From assembly GCA_036377075.1 (NCBI GenBank), contig DASUZB010000331.1:1-30502 (forward strand): a stretch of DNA of 30,502 nt. The letters are read 5' to 3'. The position numbers and the translations under genes were made by a program. This DNA is from DASUZB01 sp036377075. Lineage in GTDB: Bacteria; Actinomycetota; CALGFH01. Under the pieces are notes generated by a model, which searched no databases, was not told where the DNA came from, and was given only the letters and a program-made list of their open reading frames with translations. Positions within the stretch are counted from its first letter, which is position 1. The number at the start of each line of letters is the position of its first letter. Positions 22,356 to 30,502 of this stretch are shown here, piece after piece.

Positions 22356-23038
22356 GCCAGCGCGCCGACGCGGCCATGGTGACCGCGCTGCACGAGCCCC
22401 AGAGCGTGGTCCAGACCGCGGACGACCTGGACCGCTGCACGACGGCGGGATGGCTGGTGCTGGCGGCGGACGCGGTGGTGGAGGCGGGGGTGGACGTCTG
22501 CCACCCGACCCGCTCGGGCGAGCGCCGGCCGGTGGTGGTCGGCCCCGGTTGCCTGGTCCGATCCGGGACCGTGCTCTACAGCGGCGTGCGGCTCGGCGCT
22601 GGCACGCAGACCGGGCACCACGTGGTGGTGCGGGAGGACACCGAGGTGGGGGAGGAGAGCGTGCTCGGCACCGCCGCCACCGTCGAGGAGCGCATCCGGA
22701 TCGGCAGCCACGTCCTGGTGGAGACGCAGGCCCACCTCGCCGGCCTGACCGTGGTCGAGGACTACGCGTTCGTCGGGCCCGCCTGCGTCACCGCCAACGA
22801 CCCACGCATGCTGCACCGCCGCGCCGGGGTGCGGGAGAACCTGGTGGGTCCGGTGCTGCGCTGGGGCTGCCGGCTCGGCGCCGGCGTGGTGGTCCTGCCC
22901 GGCGTGACCGTCGGCCGCGAGGCCCTGGTCGCCGCCGGCGCCGTGGTCGCCCGCGACGTGCCCGACCGCACCGTCGCCGCCGGCAACCCGGTCCGCGTGA
23001 TCGGCCCGATCCCGGACGGCGAGGAGGTGCTGCGGTGA
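22352..23038 (+). CDS. Left-handed beta-helix (hexapeptide) N-acyltransferase, probably on an amino sugar
   Basis: A 228-residue hexapeptide-repeat acyltransferase. From about residue 60 it shows repeats such as VVVGPGCLVRSGTVLYSGVR, LGAGTQTGHHVVV, VGEESVLGTAATV, IRIGSHVLVETQAHL, then YAFVGPACVTANDP, and ends with RLGAGVVVLPGVTVG, ALVAAGAVV and AAGNPVRVIG. The GPACVTANDP segment recalls the NDP loop of sugar-amine acyltransferases such as WbpD/WlbB, QdtC and FdtC. GTG 22352 overlaps the ligase stop and has AGGAAGG 4 nt upstream. Acyl donor is inferred to be the operon's ACP; the acceptor the product of the divergent aminotransferase. The first 55 residues do not look like beta-helix and may shape the donor site. 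Confidence 0.87.
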   Translation: MSQRADAAMVTALHEPQSVVQTADDLDRCTTAGWLVLAADAVVEAGVDVCHPTRSGERRPVVVGPGCLVRSGTVLYSGVRLGAGTQTGHHVVVREDTEVGEESVLGTAATVEERIRIGSHVLVETQAHLAGLTVVEDYAFVGPACVTANDPRMLHRRAGVRENLVGPVLRWGCRLGAGVVVLPGVTVGREALVAAGAVVARDVPDRTVAAGNPVRVIGPIPDGEEVLR

Positions 23039-23045
23039 CATGGCA

Positions 23046-23079
23046 GCGGCGAGGAGCGAAGGGAACCGCTCCTCGCCGC
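23046..23079 (+). terminator. Hairpin 1 of 3 after the acyl-cassette operon
   Basis: GCGGCGAGGAGCG (23046-23058) pairs perfectly with CGCTCCTCGCCGC (23067-23079) around an 8-base loop. It starts 8 bp after the acyltransferase stop, so termination of the operon is likely, although no T-tract follows. Confidence 0.65.
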
Positions 23080-23081
23080 CT

Positions 23082-23107
23082 GGGCCGTCCTAGAGGCGGG
23101 ACGGCCC
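23082..23107. terminator. Hairpin 2 of 3 in the convergent junction
   Basis: GGGCCGTCC (23082-23090) pairs perfectly with GGACGGCCC (23099-23107) around an 8-base loop. It sits between the operon on the + strand and the secreted dehydrogenase gene on the - strand, and can form on either transcript. Confidence 0.55.
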
Positions 23108-23109
23108 GA

Positions 23110-23152
23110 GCGCGCGTCCTGGCCGCCGGGCGTGTGGGCCGCGGACGCGCGC
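23110..23152 (-). terminator. Hairpin 3 of 3, nearest the dehydrogenase gene end
   Basis: GCGCGCGTCC (23110-23119) pairs perfectly with GGACGCGCGC (23143-23152) around a 23-base loop. It lies 6 bp beyond the - strand stop at 23159, so it would be the first structure met by that transcript. Confidence 0.5.
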
Positions 23153-23158
23153 GCCGCC

Positions 23159-26080
23159 TCAATGCTGGAAACGGGCGATCGCGGCCGCCTGACCGTAGCC
23201 GTCGCGGACGACGATCGCGTCCCCGTTGCGGCTGGACCGCCACACGGAGATGCGCCGGTTGAGGTAGAGGCGCCCAGCGCCGCTGACGCCGTTGCCGGAA
23301 TAGATCCGCACCCGGGCGCCGGCGCGCAGGGTGTAGGGCCGCAGGTGCAGCGTCCAGCCGAGCCGGGCGTGCTGGACCGTCCAGGTCCCCAGGTTGACGT
23401 CCGTGGTACCGACGTTGCGCAGTTCGAGGTACTCGCCGTTGAGGCCCGGGCCGACGATGCGGATGCCGCCGACCACGACCTGGTAGACCTTCAGCGACAT
23501 GGTGGCGCTGGTGCCCTCGGCCGAGGCCGGGCCGGCCAGCTTGCGGACCCTGAGGCTGACCAGGCCGGTCGTGGTCGGGGTCGCGGTGAGGTGGAACCTG
23601 CCGTCCTGGTCGAGCGCGCCCGTGCCGAGCCGCTCCCAGCCGCCGCCGTTCCATCGCTCGAGGGCGACCGTCTCCCCTGGCGACGCGGGCGTGACCGTGC
23701 CGCTGACCGGCGCGCTGTTCCCGATCGGGATGCTCGGCACGTCGACCTTGGCGGACACGGTGGCCGCGGGCACGGGAGCCGGCGGGGTGGTCGTCGGCGA
23801 GGGCGGCGGGTCGGGCTGGCGGTAGCGGGCCGTGTAGGTGGTCGCGGTCGCCGGTGCCGTCAGGTCGTGGCTGGCGGCGCCGCCGTCCGACCAGGAGGCG
23901 AACTGGTAGTCGGTTCCGCCGAGGGCCTGCGGGGTGGGCGCGCTGACGGAGTTGCGCGAGCCGATGATCACCCTGCGGGTGAACGGCGTCACCTGGCTGC
24001 TGGATCCGACCGTCAGGTTCATCCCTGGCGGGTCGGACGTGAAGGTGAGGTCGACCGTGCGCGGGTCGAGGCGCAGCGTGGTGCTGTCGCTCAACCCGCC
24101 GGAGTCGGTCGCGGTGAGCTGGATCTCCAGGTACGAGGGGTAGTCGTGGTCCGGGGCGGGGAAGGAGCCGCCGGCCACGCCGGCCAGGTCCTGCACCGGG
24201 TGGGCGTGGCAGCCGCCACCGATCGCGCAGTGCTGCAGCGTGATCGTCCAGGACAAGCTGGAGGCCGGCAGGGTGCCGTCCTGGGCGTCGCCGGCGCTCC
24301 CCGCGAAGGCGATCGGGTCGCCCGGCTGCCAGGTGGTCCCGGTGGCCGGGGCGGTGATCCGGGCGGTCGGGCTGGTGTTGCCGGCGGTGATGCGCACGGT
24401 GGCGGGGTTGGAGCGGGCACCGTGGCCGTCGGTCACGCGCAGGCCGGCGGTGTAGCTGCCAGGCTGCTGGTAGGCGTGGGTCGGGTTGGGGCCGCTCGCG
24501 TCACCGTAGGTGCCGTCGCCGTCGAGGTCCCAGTCGTAGCCGGCGACGGCGTCGCCGCTGTCGGGGTCGCTCGAGCCGCCGCCGTCGAACTGGACGGTGA
24601 GCGGGGCGGCGCCCTGCGTCGGGGTGGCGCTCACCGCCGCGGTGGGGGCCCGGTTCACCTCGCCGCCGGCGTAGACGATGCGCCGCAGGGTGCCGCCGAA
24701 GTTGACGTACCAGAGGTTGCCGTCGGGGCCCATCGTCAGGTAGACGGGCTGCGGGGCGCTGGCGAACGCCTCGGCCTGGGCGGCGTCGGGCAGGCCGTTG
24801 GCCCCGACCGGCATGGTGTAGATGCAGCTCCGGGCGTAGTCGGCGAAGAACAGGGCGTTGCGGTAGCGGGCCGGGTACGAGCTGCCGGAGTAGAACGAGA
24901 CGCCCGAGGTGGAGGCGAGCCCGTTGGACAGGCAGCGCTCGGCCTCGCCCGCCATGGCGGTGCCGTCGCGGGTGTAGGTGAACCAGGGCGCGGTGACCGC
25001 GTTCGGCTGCGCGTAGAGGTTCTCGCAGATGGAGAAGTCGGGACCGTCGTAGCCGGGCTGGCGGCCGTTGCCCTCGTAGCAGGGCCAGCCGAAGTTCTTC
25101 ACCGACCCGGCGGGATCCTGGATCCGGTTGATCTCCTCGTACCCCGTCCAGCCGACGTCGCCGAGCCAGATCTCGTCCGTGCCGGGCCGGAAGGTCATCC
25201 GGAACGGGTTGCGCAGCCCGTAGGCGACGATGCGGCGGGCGTTCGGGTCGGAGCTGGACGCCAGCGGGTTGTCGGGTAGGCCGGCGCCGGTGGCCGGGTC
25301 GACCCGCAGCACGGCGCCGTCGAGGCCCACCGGGTCGCCGGCGGTGCGCAGGTCCTGGCTGCGCATGGCGCCGCCCTCCGAGGTGGGCGCGGTCATCGTG
25401 GCGCCCGACCCACGGGGCGGGTCGCCGCACGGGTTGCGCGGTGAGCCTCGCTGCCCGTAGTCCACGAAGGTGAAGCTGGCCCCGTCGCCGCCCGAGACGT
25501 ACAGCGACCCGTCCGAGCCGAAGCGCAGGTCACCGGTGGAGTGGCTGGGGTACTGCGTGCACCAGTCGTTGATCAGGACCTGCTCGGAGGTGGCCGTGTT
25601 GCCGTCCACCCGTAGGCGCGAGAGCCGGCCGCTGGCCACGCAGCCGTCCTCGCTCTCCCCGGGCGGGTTGGGGCACAGGTCGTTCCACCTCGGCGCGGTG
25701 CCGCCGATGGGCGCGTCGTAGGTGTAGAGCACGTGGACGTACGGGTTGGACGGGAAGCCCGGGTCGAGGGCGAAGCCGAGCAGCCCGCGGTCGTAGTAGT
25801 TGTAGACCTCGGGGCGCAGGTCGGCGAAGACCGCGGGGGTGGGGTCGCCGACGCCGTCGAGCACCTTGATCAGCCCGCTCTTCTCGGCCACGAAGATGCG
25901 GCCGTCGGGAGAGAACTGCACCGAGACGGGGTTGGCGAAGCCGGCGGCGACGACCTCCTCCGAGAAGCCGTCTGGAAGCGGCGTCGCCTGCGCGGGAAGC
26001 GGTGCGCGCAGCCCGCCGACCAGGCCGAGCAGTAGGGCGAGGCTGAGCGTCAGCGCGAGGCGCCGTCGGCCGCGAAGCAC
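23159..26080 (-). CDS. Secreted PQQ-type sugar dehydrogenase fused to PKD and lamin-tail domains
   Basis: A 973-residue exported protein. Residues 1-31 are a signal peptide (RGRRRLALTLSLALLLGLVGG, cut after about LPAQA). Residues about 32-475 form a six-bladed glucose/sorbosone dehydrogenase domain, with FANPVSVQFSPDGRIFVAEK, RGLLGFALDPGFPSNPYVHV, GDLRFGSDGSLYVSGGDGAS, GLRNPFRMTFRPGTDEIWLG and DVGWTGYEEIN. A PKD domain follows (about 480-568, VQFDGGGSSDPDSGDAV to the end), then Ig-like regions, a Pro/Thr linker (about 760) and a C-terminal lamin-tail domain (about 870-973, GEYLELRNVGTTDVNLGTW). GTG 26080 after GGGGGA is chosen; the longer frame starting at TTG 26185 would bury the signal peptide. 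Activity would oxidise a sugar outside the cell; the lamin tail may bind wall glycan. Confidence 0.88.
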   Translation of the reverse strand: MLRGRRRLALTLSLALLLGLVGGLRAPLPAQATPLPDGFSEEVVAAGFANPVSVQFSPDGRIFVAEKSGLIKVLDGVGDPTPAVFADLRPEVYNYYDRGLLGFALDPGFPSNPYVHVLYTYDAPIGGTAPRWNDLCPNPPGESEDGCVASGRLSRLRVDGNTATSEQVLINDWCTQYPSHSTGDLRFGSDGSLYVSGGDGASFTFVDYGQRGSPRNPCGDPPRGSGATMTAPTSEGGAMRSQDLRTAGDPVGLDGAVLRVDPATGAGLPDNPLASSSDPNARRIVAYGLRNPFRMTFRPGTDEIWLGDVGWTGYEEINRIQDPAGSVKNFGWPCYEGNGRQPGYDGPDFSICENLYAQPNAVTAPWFTYTRDGTAMAGEAERCLSNGLASTSGVSFYSGSSYPARYRNALFFADYARSCIYTMPVGANGLPDAAQAEAFASAPQPVYLTMGPDGNLWYVNFGGTLRRIVYAGGEVNRAPTAAVSATPTQGAAPLTVQFDGGGSSDPDSGDAVAGYDWDLDGDGTYGDASGPNPTHAYQQPGSYTAGLRVTDGHGARSNPATVRITAGNTSPTARITAPATGTTWQPGDPIAFAGSAGDAQDGTLPASSLSWTITLQHCAIGGGCHAHPVQDLAGVAGGSFPAPDHDYPSYLEIQLTATDSGGLSDSTTLRLDPRTVDLTFTSDPPGMNLTVGSSSQVTPFTRRVIIGSRNSVSAPTPQALGGTDYQFASWSDGGAASHDLTAPATATTYTARYRQPDPPPSPTTTPPAPVPAATVSAKVDVPSIPIGNSAPVSGTVTPASPGETVALERWNGGGWERLGTGALDQDGRFHLTATPTTTGLVSLRVRKLAGPASAEGTSATMSLKVYQVVVGGIRIVGPGLNGEYLELRNVGTTDVNLGTWTVQHARLGWTLHLRPYTLRAGARVRIYSGNGVSGAGRLYLNRRISVWRSSRNGDAIVVRDGYGQAAAIARFQH

Positions 26081-26200
26081 AGGTCCCCCGAATCGAAAGC
26101 AAGGACCCGGCGGCGGCGCGCCGGAATTCGTCAGCCAAATTCTGGGGGAAGCGAATCGCTCAAGGCTCTCGAAAAGAGCCGACAAGTTTTCTCAGTGGCT

Positions 26201-26206
26201 ATTCTA
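26201..26206 (-). promoter_or_regulatory. Candidate -10 element of the secreted dehydrogenase gene
   Basis: TAGAAT on the - strand differs from the consensus at one position and lies about 120 bp before GTG 26080. No good -35 is found 16-19 bp upstream, so it may depend on an activator or another sigma factor. Confidence 0.3.
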
Positions 26207-26333
26207 GGGGCGGCGCCCTACGCCTCTGCGTACGTGCAGGCCGGCTTGCCTACGTATTTCGGCGTGAGCCGCAGCGGACGGCTGCGGAAATAGTGCCCCG
26301 AATCGCCCGCCGGACGCCGGTGCTCGGACAGAA

Positions 26334-26362
26334 GTGACAGGATCGAGAACTTATGGCATCTT
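26334..26362 (+). promoter_or_regulatory. Candidate promoter of the GDP-mannose enzyme genes
   Basis: GTGACA (26334-26339) is one base from the -35 consensus and is 17 bp from CATCTT (26357-26362), a poor -10. Transcription would begin about 40 bp before ATG 26407. Confidence 0.3.
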
Positions 26363-26406
26363 GTCCGACCTCACTGCTGCGCCGCCGCCGACCGCCTGGG
26401 GGGAGC

Positions 26407-27431
26407 ATGACGGAGCAAGCCAACGTGCTGGTGACCGGGGCGGGGGGCTTCATCGGCCACCACCTGACCAGCCACCTGGCAGGCCTCGGCCACCGGGTCC
26501 GCGGGGTCGACCTGAAGCTCCCCGAGTACGAGCCGTCCAGGGCGTCCGAGTTCCGCTTCCTCGACCTGCGCCGCCACGAGGCGTGCCTGGAAGCCACCGA
26601 CGGGGTCGAGGAGGTCTACCACCTGGCCGCCAACATGGGCGGGATCGGCTTCATCGAGAGCAACAAGGCCGCGATCGTCCACGACAACCTGCTGATCGAC
26701 ACGCACATGCTGGACGCGGCCAGGGCCAACCGGGTGAGCCGCTTCCTCTACACCTCCTCGGCCTGCGTCTACCCGGGCTACCTGCAACGCCGGCCCGAGG
26801 TGGTGCCGCTGCGGGAGGAGGACGCCTACCCGGCCGACGCCGAGGACGGCTACGGCTGGGAGAAGCTGATGGCCGAGCGGCTCTGCCGCCACTACCGCGA
26901 GGACCACGGCATGGAAACCCGCGTGGTCCGCTTCCACAACATCTTCGGACCGCTCGGGACCTGGGACGGCGGCCGCGAGAAGTCACCTGCCGCCATCTGC
27001 CGCAAGGTCGCCGTGGCCGAGGAGCACGACCAGATCGAGGTCTGGGGCGACGGGCAGCAGACCCGCTCCTACTGCTACGTGTCCGACTGCGTCGAGGGCA
27101 TCCACCGGCTGATGCGGTCCGAGCACCACGACCCGATCAACCTCGGCCAGGACCGCATGGTCACGATCGACGAGCTGGTCGACATCGTCAGCGGCATCGC
27201 CGGCAAGCGCATCGCCAAGCGCCACGACCCCTCCAAGCCGCAGGGGGTACGCGGCCGCAACGCCGACATCGGCCGTATGCGCGAGGTGCTCGGCTGGGAG
27301 CCGACGGTGAGCCTCGAGGACGGCCTGGCGCGCACCTACGCCTGGATCTGCGAGCAGCTCGGCGACCGGGCTCGGGCTGGCGCGCTGCAGCGACCCGGTA
27401 CCGGGCGGGCGGCGGTCGCCGGGGGTCAGCG

Positions 27432-27435
<4 letters not shown>
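26407..27435 (+). CDS. GDP-mannose 3,5-epimerase, plant-like
   Basis: A 342-residue extended SDR enzyme that converts GDP-D-mannose to GDP-L-galactose and GDP-L-gulose. From memory of the Arabidopsis enzyme, the active-site residues Cys145, Tyr174, Lys178 and Lys217 all map here with the same offset of 25: Cys120 in SSACVYP, Tyr149 and Lys153 in YGWEK, Lys192 in GGREKSPAAICRK. Further hallmark strings are AANMGGIGFIESN, RFHNIFGPLGTWDGGREK, VWGDGQQTRSYCYV and GVRGRNADIG. The NAD motif is TGAGGFIG (residues 10-17). ATG 26407 has GGGGGGAGC just upstream; an in-frame ATG at 26353 is rejected. It overlaps the dehydratase gene by four bases. The C-terminal 20 residues are low complexity. Confidence 0.9.
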
Positions 27436-28412
<977 letters not shown>

Positions 28413-28441
28413 CCGACCTCGATGGCCGTCTCGCGGTCAGG

Positions 28442-28457
28442 AGCCCGTAGCCGGGCT
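28442..28457. terminator. Short hairpin between gmd and the methyltransferase gene
   Basis: AGCCCG (28442-28447) pairs with CGGGCT (28452-28457) around a 4-base loop in the 43-bp convergent gap; the right arm overlaps the methyltransferase stop (28456-28458). It is a modest bidirectional terminator candidate with no T-tract. Confidence 0.35.
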
Positions 28458-29421
28458 AGCTCCCCACGCCGCCGGCGGCGTGGGGCCGCACGCCGGTGAG
28501 GCACAGCTTGTTGCCGAGTTGGCCGGCGGCGAGGTTGGCGGCGGCGACGCCGAGGCGGAGGGCGGCGTACAGCCCCGGCGCCGAGGCCAGGCGCATGGCG
28601 CCGCCCGGCTGGTGGCCGTAGTACAGCAGGTAGCGCTCCGCCTGGACGGCGAAGCCGGCCGCCTCCAGCTCCCGCGCGACCGCGGCGGGGCGCAGGCGGC
28701 GGACCGGGTTGCCGGCCTCCTCGCGCTCCTGGGCGAGGCCGAGCCCGACCGCCGCCCGGGTGAGCGCGGCCGCCGCCGGCTCGTTGACGCTCACCGCGGT
28801 CCGCGCCACCCGAGCGAGCTCCCTCACGCCGACCAGCGGGTCGTCGAGGTGGTGCAGGCCGTCGTGGACGAAGGCCACGTCGCACGAGCCGGAGCGCACC
28901 GGCAGGCACTCGGCGTCGCCGACCACCACCAGGTAGTCCAGCCCGAACCGGACGGCCCGTGCCCTGGCGCGCCGCGCCGCCCCCTCGGACAGGTCGACCG
29001 CGAGCACCGCCGCGCCGCGGCGGGCCAGGTACTCCGCCTCCATGCCGCTGCCGCAGCAGGCGTCGACCACGGTCGCCCCGGCGAGCGGCGGCAGCTTCGC
29101 CACCGCCCGGTCGAGCTTGTGGCCCAGCAGCCAGCGGTAGGCGTGCGGGGCGCCGTGGGGCCGCTCGACCTCGAAGCGCTCGGCCACCGAGCGGTCGAAC
29201 CAGCCGGCCTGGCGCCGCTTGTGCCCGTGGTCGAGCTCGTCGTGCGCCTCGCCCGCCGCGCCGCCGGGCGGCAGCAGGATCGGCAGGCCGCCGCGGACCT
29301 CGTAGACCTCGCCGCAGCGGCGGCAGGTGAGCTTGCCGTCGCCGCGGGGGAGCGGCAGGCCCGCCAGGCTCCCCGCCACGCAGGCCGGGCAGGCCAGCAG
29401 CCGCTCGAGCGCGTCAGCCAT
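28456..29421 (-). CDS. Class I SAM-dependent methyltransferase with N-terminal zinc-ribbon (Trm112-like) segment
   Basis: A 321-residue protein. The N-terminus has a four-cysteine cluster, ACPAC (about 10-14) and CRRCGEVY (about 33-40), followed by GGLPILLPP, the Trm112p-like segment often found in front of bacterial methyltransferases. The methyltransferase core follows: VVDACCGSGMEAEYLARRG (SAM motif I), AVDLSEGAARRARARA, GDAECLPVRSGSCDVAFVHD and GLHHLDDP. The C-terminal half is Ala-rich and may contain a membrane-associated helix. ATG 29421 overlaps the end of the GT2 gene by 8 nt, so the two are coupled; a sugar or lipid-linked glycan is therefore the likely methyl acceptor, though this is inference. 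Confidence 0.85.
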   Translation of the reverse strand: MADALERLLACPACVAGSLAGLPLPRGDGKLTCRRCGEVYEVRGGLPILLPPGGAAGEAHDELDHGHKRRQAGWFDRSVAERFEVERPHGAPHAYRWLLGHKLDRAVAKLPPLAGATVVDACCGSGMEAEYLARRGAAVLAVDLSEGAARRARARAVRFGLDYLVVVGDAECLPVRSGSCDVAFVHDGLHHLDDPLVGVRELARVARTAVSVNEPAAAALTRAAVGLGLAQEREEAGNPVRRLRPAAVARELEAAGFAVQAERYLLYYGHQPGGAMRLASAPGLYAALRLGVAAANLAAGQLGNKLCLTGVRPHAAGGVGS

Positions 29422-30418
29422 GGTGCGAGCTCCCTTGATCCACCGGGGGGCTAACGCTCGGCTGTGCGTGGCCGCCCGCCGCTTGGGTTCCGGCCTCGCT
29501 CTCGAGCCCCCCGGACCCCCGCAGCTCGAAGAGCTTGGCCGAGATGGCCAGCTCGTACCAGGCCATCAGGGCGCAGAAGTAGAAGCCCTGGCGGCCGTCG
29601 AGGAAGCCGCGGCGCGCCCCGTACCAGACGGCGAAGCGAAGCAGCGGCCGGCACGGCAGCCGCACCCAGATGCGGCGCAGCACCCGCTTGCGGCGCACCG
29701 GGTCCAGGCGCAGGAAGCCGAGCGGGCCGACGCCGACCGGCTCGCGCCGGAAGCGCCGGTAGAGGTGCGCCTCCCAGGTCGCGTAGCGGTTGTGCCGATC
29801 CAGCCAGGCGCTGAGGCCGCGGTCGTCGTCGTGGCGCAGCGGGGTGGGCAGGTAGCCGATCCGGCCGCCGTCGAGCACGAAGTGCTCGTGGACCTCGATG
29901 TCGCCGGTGCCCGGCAGGTCGCGCAGGCCGAGGTCCTCCATGCGCGCGAGCCGGTGGCGGAACAGGCGCAGCCCCCAGTTCGGCCGGAAGCAGCGCAGCG
30001 ACCGGCCCATGAACCACAGCTCGCGGTCCAGGCAGTAGCCGTCGGCGGAACCGGCGCGCACCGCCTCGGCGATCTCCCCCCGCAGCTCCGGCGGCACCCG
30101 CTCGTCGGCCGCCAGGAACAGCACCCAGTCGGTGCGGAAGTCGAGGTTGTCGAGGGCCCACTGCTGCTTCTTGGGGCCGTGGCCCCGGTAGTCGAACTGC
30201 ACCACCTCGGCGCCGGCGTCCAGGGCGATGGCGGCGGTGCGGTCGGGCGAGCGCGAGTCGACCACCACCACCGCCTCGGCCCAGCGCACGCTCGCCAGTG
30301 CCGCGGGCAGGTTCTCCTCCTCGTTGCGGGCGCAGATCACCACCGTCAGCGGCACCCTTGCCGCCGCCGGCGCCCTGGCTCCCGGGGTGGCCGGCAGATT
30401 CCCGAGGCGTGCGCTCAT
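29414..30418 (-). CDS. Family 2 glycosyltransferase, WaaE/KdtX-like
   Basis: A 334-residue GT-A fold glycosyltransferase without membrane anchor at the N-terminus. It shows VPLTVVICARNEEENLPAAL, VVVVDSRSPDRTAAI, YRGHGPKKQQWALDN and WVLFLAADERVPPEL, the pattern of the WaaE/KdtX group (lipopolysaccharide core beta-1,4-glucosyltransferases in enterics, many roles elsewhere). The C-terminal third is basic with WVRLPCRPLLRFAVWYGARR and an amphipathic or membrane-dipping segment (FCALMAWYELAISAKLF). The last 35 residues are Gly/Ser-rich. ATG 30418 follows GGGGAGGG by about 13 nt. It probably adds a sugar to the locus glycan. Confidence 0.88.
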   Translation of the reverse strand: MSARLGNLPATPGARAPAAARVPLTVVICARNEEENLPAALASVRWAEAVVVVDSRSPDRTAAIALDAGAEVVQFDYRGHGPKKQQWALDNLDFRTDWVLFLAADERVPPELRGEIAEAVRAGSADGYCLDRELWFMGRSLRCFRPNWGLRLFRHRLARMEDLGLRDLPGTGDIEVHEHFVLDGGRIGYLPTPLRHDDDRGLSAWLDRHNRYATWEAHLYRRFRREPVGVGPLGFLRLDPVRRKRVLRRIWVRLPCRPLLRFAVWYGARRGFLDGRQGFYFCALMAWYELAISAKLFELRGSGGLESEAGTQAAGGHAQPSVSPPVDQGSSHHG

Positions 30419-30502
30419 GGCGTGGTGACCCTCCCCGACGTCGCCGGCGGCCTCGCCGCCGGGGATGGGAGCGCCGCGGCGCGCGGCGCCCGTGCCGGCT
30501 GC
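30415..30502 (-). CDS. Possible 3' end of an upstream - strand gene
   Basis: On the - strand one frame is open from the window edge to a TGA at 30415-30417 that overlaps the ATG of the GT2 gene (ATGA), the coupling style used elsewhere in the window. The 28 residues (ending SGRVTTP) are Ala/Pro-rich with no recognisable feature, so the call rests only on position. Confidence 0.25.
   Translation of the reverse strand, partial: QPARAPRAAALPSPAARPPATSGRVTTP

Larger units (their letters stand above)
26081..26406. other. Divergent intergenic region, 326 bp, relatively AT-rich
   Basis: No gene was supported. It is clearly less GC-rich than the genes around it. It contains a hairpin GGCTCT-CGAAA-AGAGCC (26164-26180) in the dehydrogenase leader, a second hairpin CCGCAGC-GGACG-GCTGCGG (26269-26287), a TAGAAT on the - strand (complement of 26201-26206) that could be the dehydrogenase -10, TACGT and ACGTA half-sites at 26231-26235 and 26252-26256, and the weak + promoter listed next. 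Confidence 0.5.

Noticed and set aside
26081..26185. Longer dehydrogenase starting at TTG 26185
   Set aside because: It would put 35 extra residues in front of a normal signal peptide. GTG 26080 has a GGGGGA site.

Overview
The window is very GC-rich (well above 70% by eye), densely packed and full of short stop/start overlaps and GTG starts. The gene families point to an actinomycete-type chromosome (Actinomycetota, probably a poorly sampled soil lineage): a GerMN/Gmad2 lipoprotein, a bacterial PH domain with SHOCT, an RsbW-like ATPase and a SpoIIE-type phosphatase, acyl-CoA carboxylase subunits, and a possible Lsr2-like protein. No rRNA, tRNA, CRISPR array, transposase or phage gene was seen.

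Left third (1-11760), biotin, acyl-CoA and signalling genes. The 3' end of birA faces a lipoprotein gene. A membrane PH/SHOCT protein follows behind the best promoter in the window. A tight + strand run then encodes an HMG-CoA lyase-like protein, a carboxyltransferase subunit and a biotin carboxylase/BCCP subunit, the core of a leucine/isovalerate-type breakdown route; BirA would biotinylate the BCCP. The same run continues into an RsbW-like ATPase and a small unknown protein. A nucleotide-sugar epimerase on the - strand separates these from a membrane GAF-SpoIIE phosphatase and an acyl-CoA dehydrogenase.

Middle (11784-13935), three - strand genes: an AadA-like nucleotidyltransferase, a DUF72 protein and a small possibly Lsr2-like protein.

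Right half (14175-30502), a surface-glycan locus. It holds a flippase-like membrane protein, a large GT-C-like membrane protein coupled to a polyprenyl-type GT2, a DegT sugar aminotransferase (apparent CTG start), and a divergent, translationally coupled operon of acyl carrier protein, SDR reductase, AMP-forming ligase and hexapeptide acyltransferase. Next come a secreted PQQ-type sugar dehydrogenase fused to PKD and lamin-tail domains, a plant-like GDP-mannose 3,5-epimerase overlapping a GDP-mannose 4,6-dehydratase, a methyltransferase and a WaaE-like GT2. The most interesting reading is a self-contained pathway that makes an unusual acyl group on a dedicated ACP and transfers it to an amino sugar, next to enzymes for rare GDP sugars. 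All three convergent junctions in this half carry strong inverted repeats (a 103-bp palindrome, a three-hairpin array, a short hairpin), whereas convergent junctions in the left part have none.
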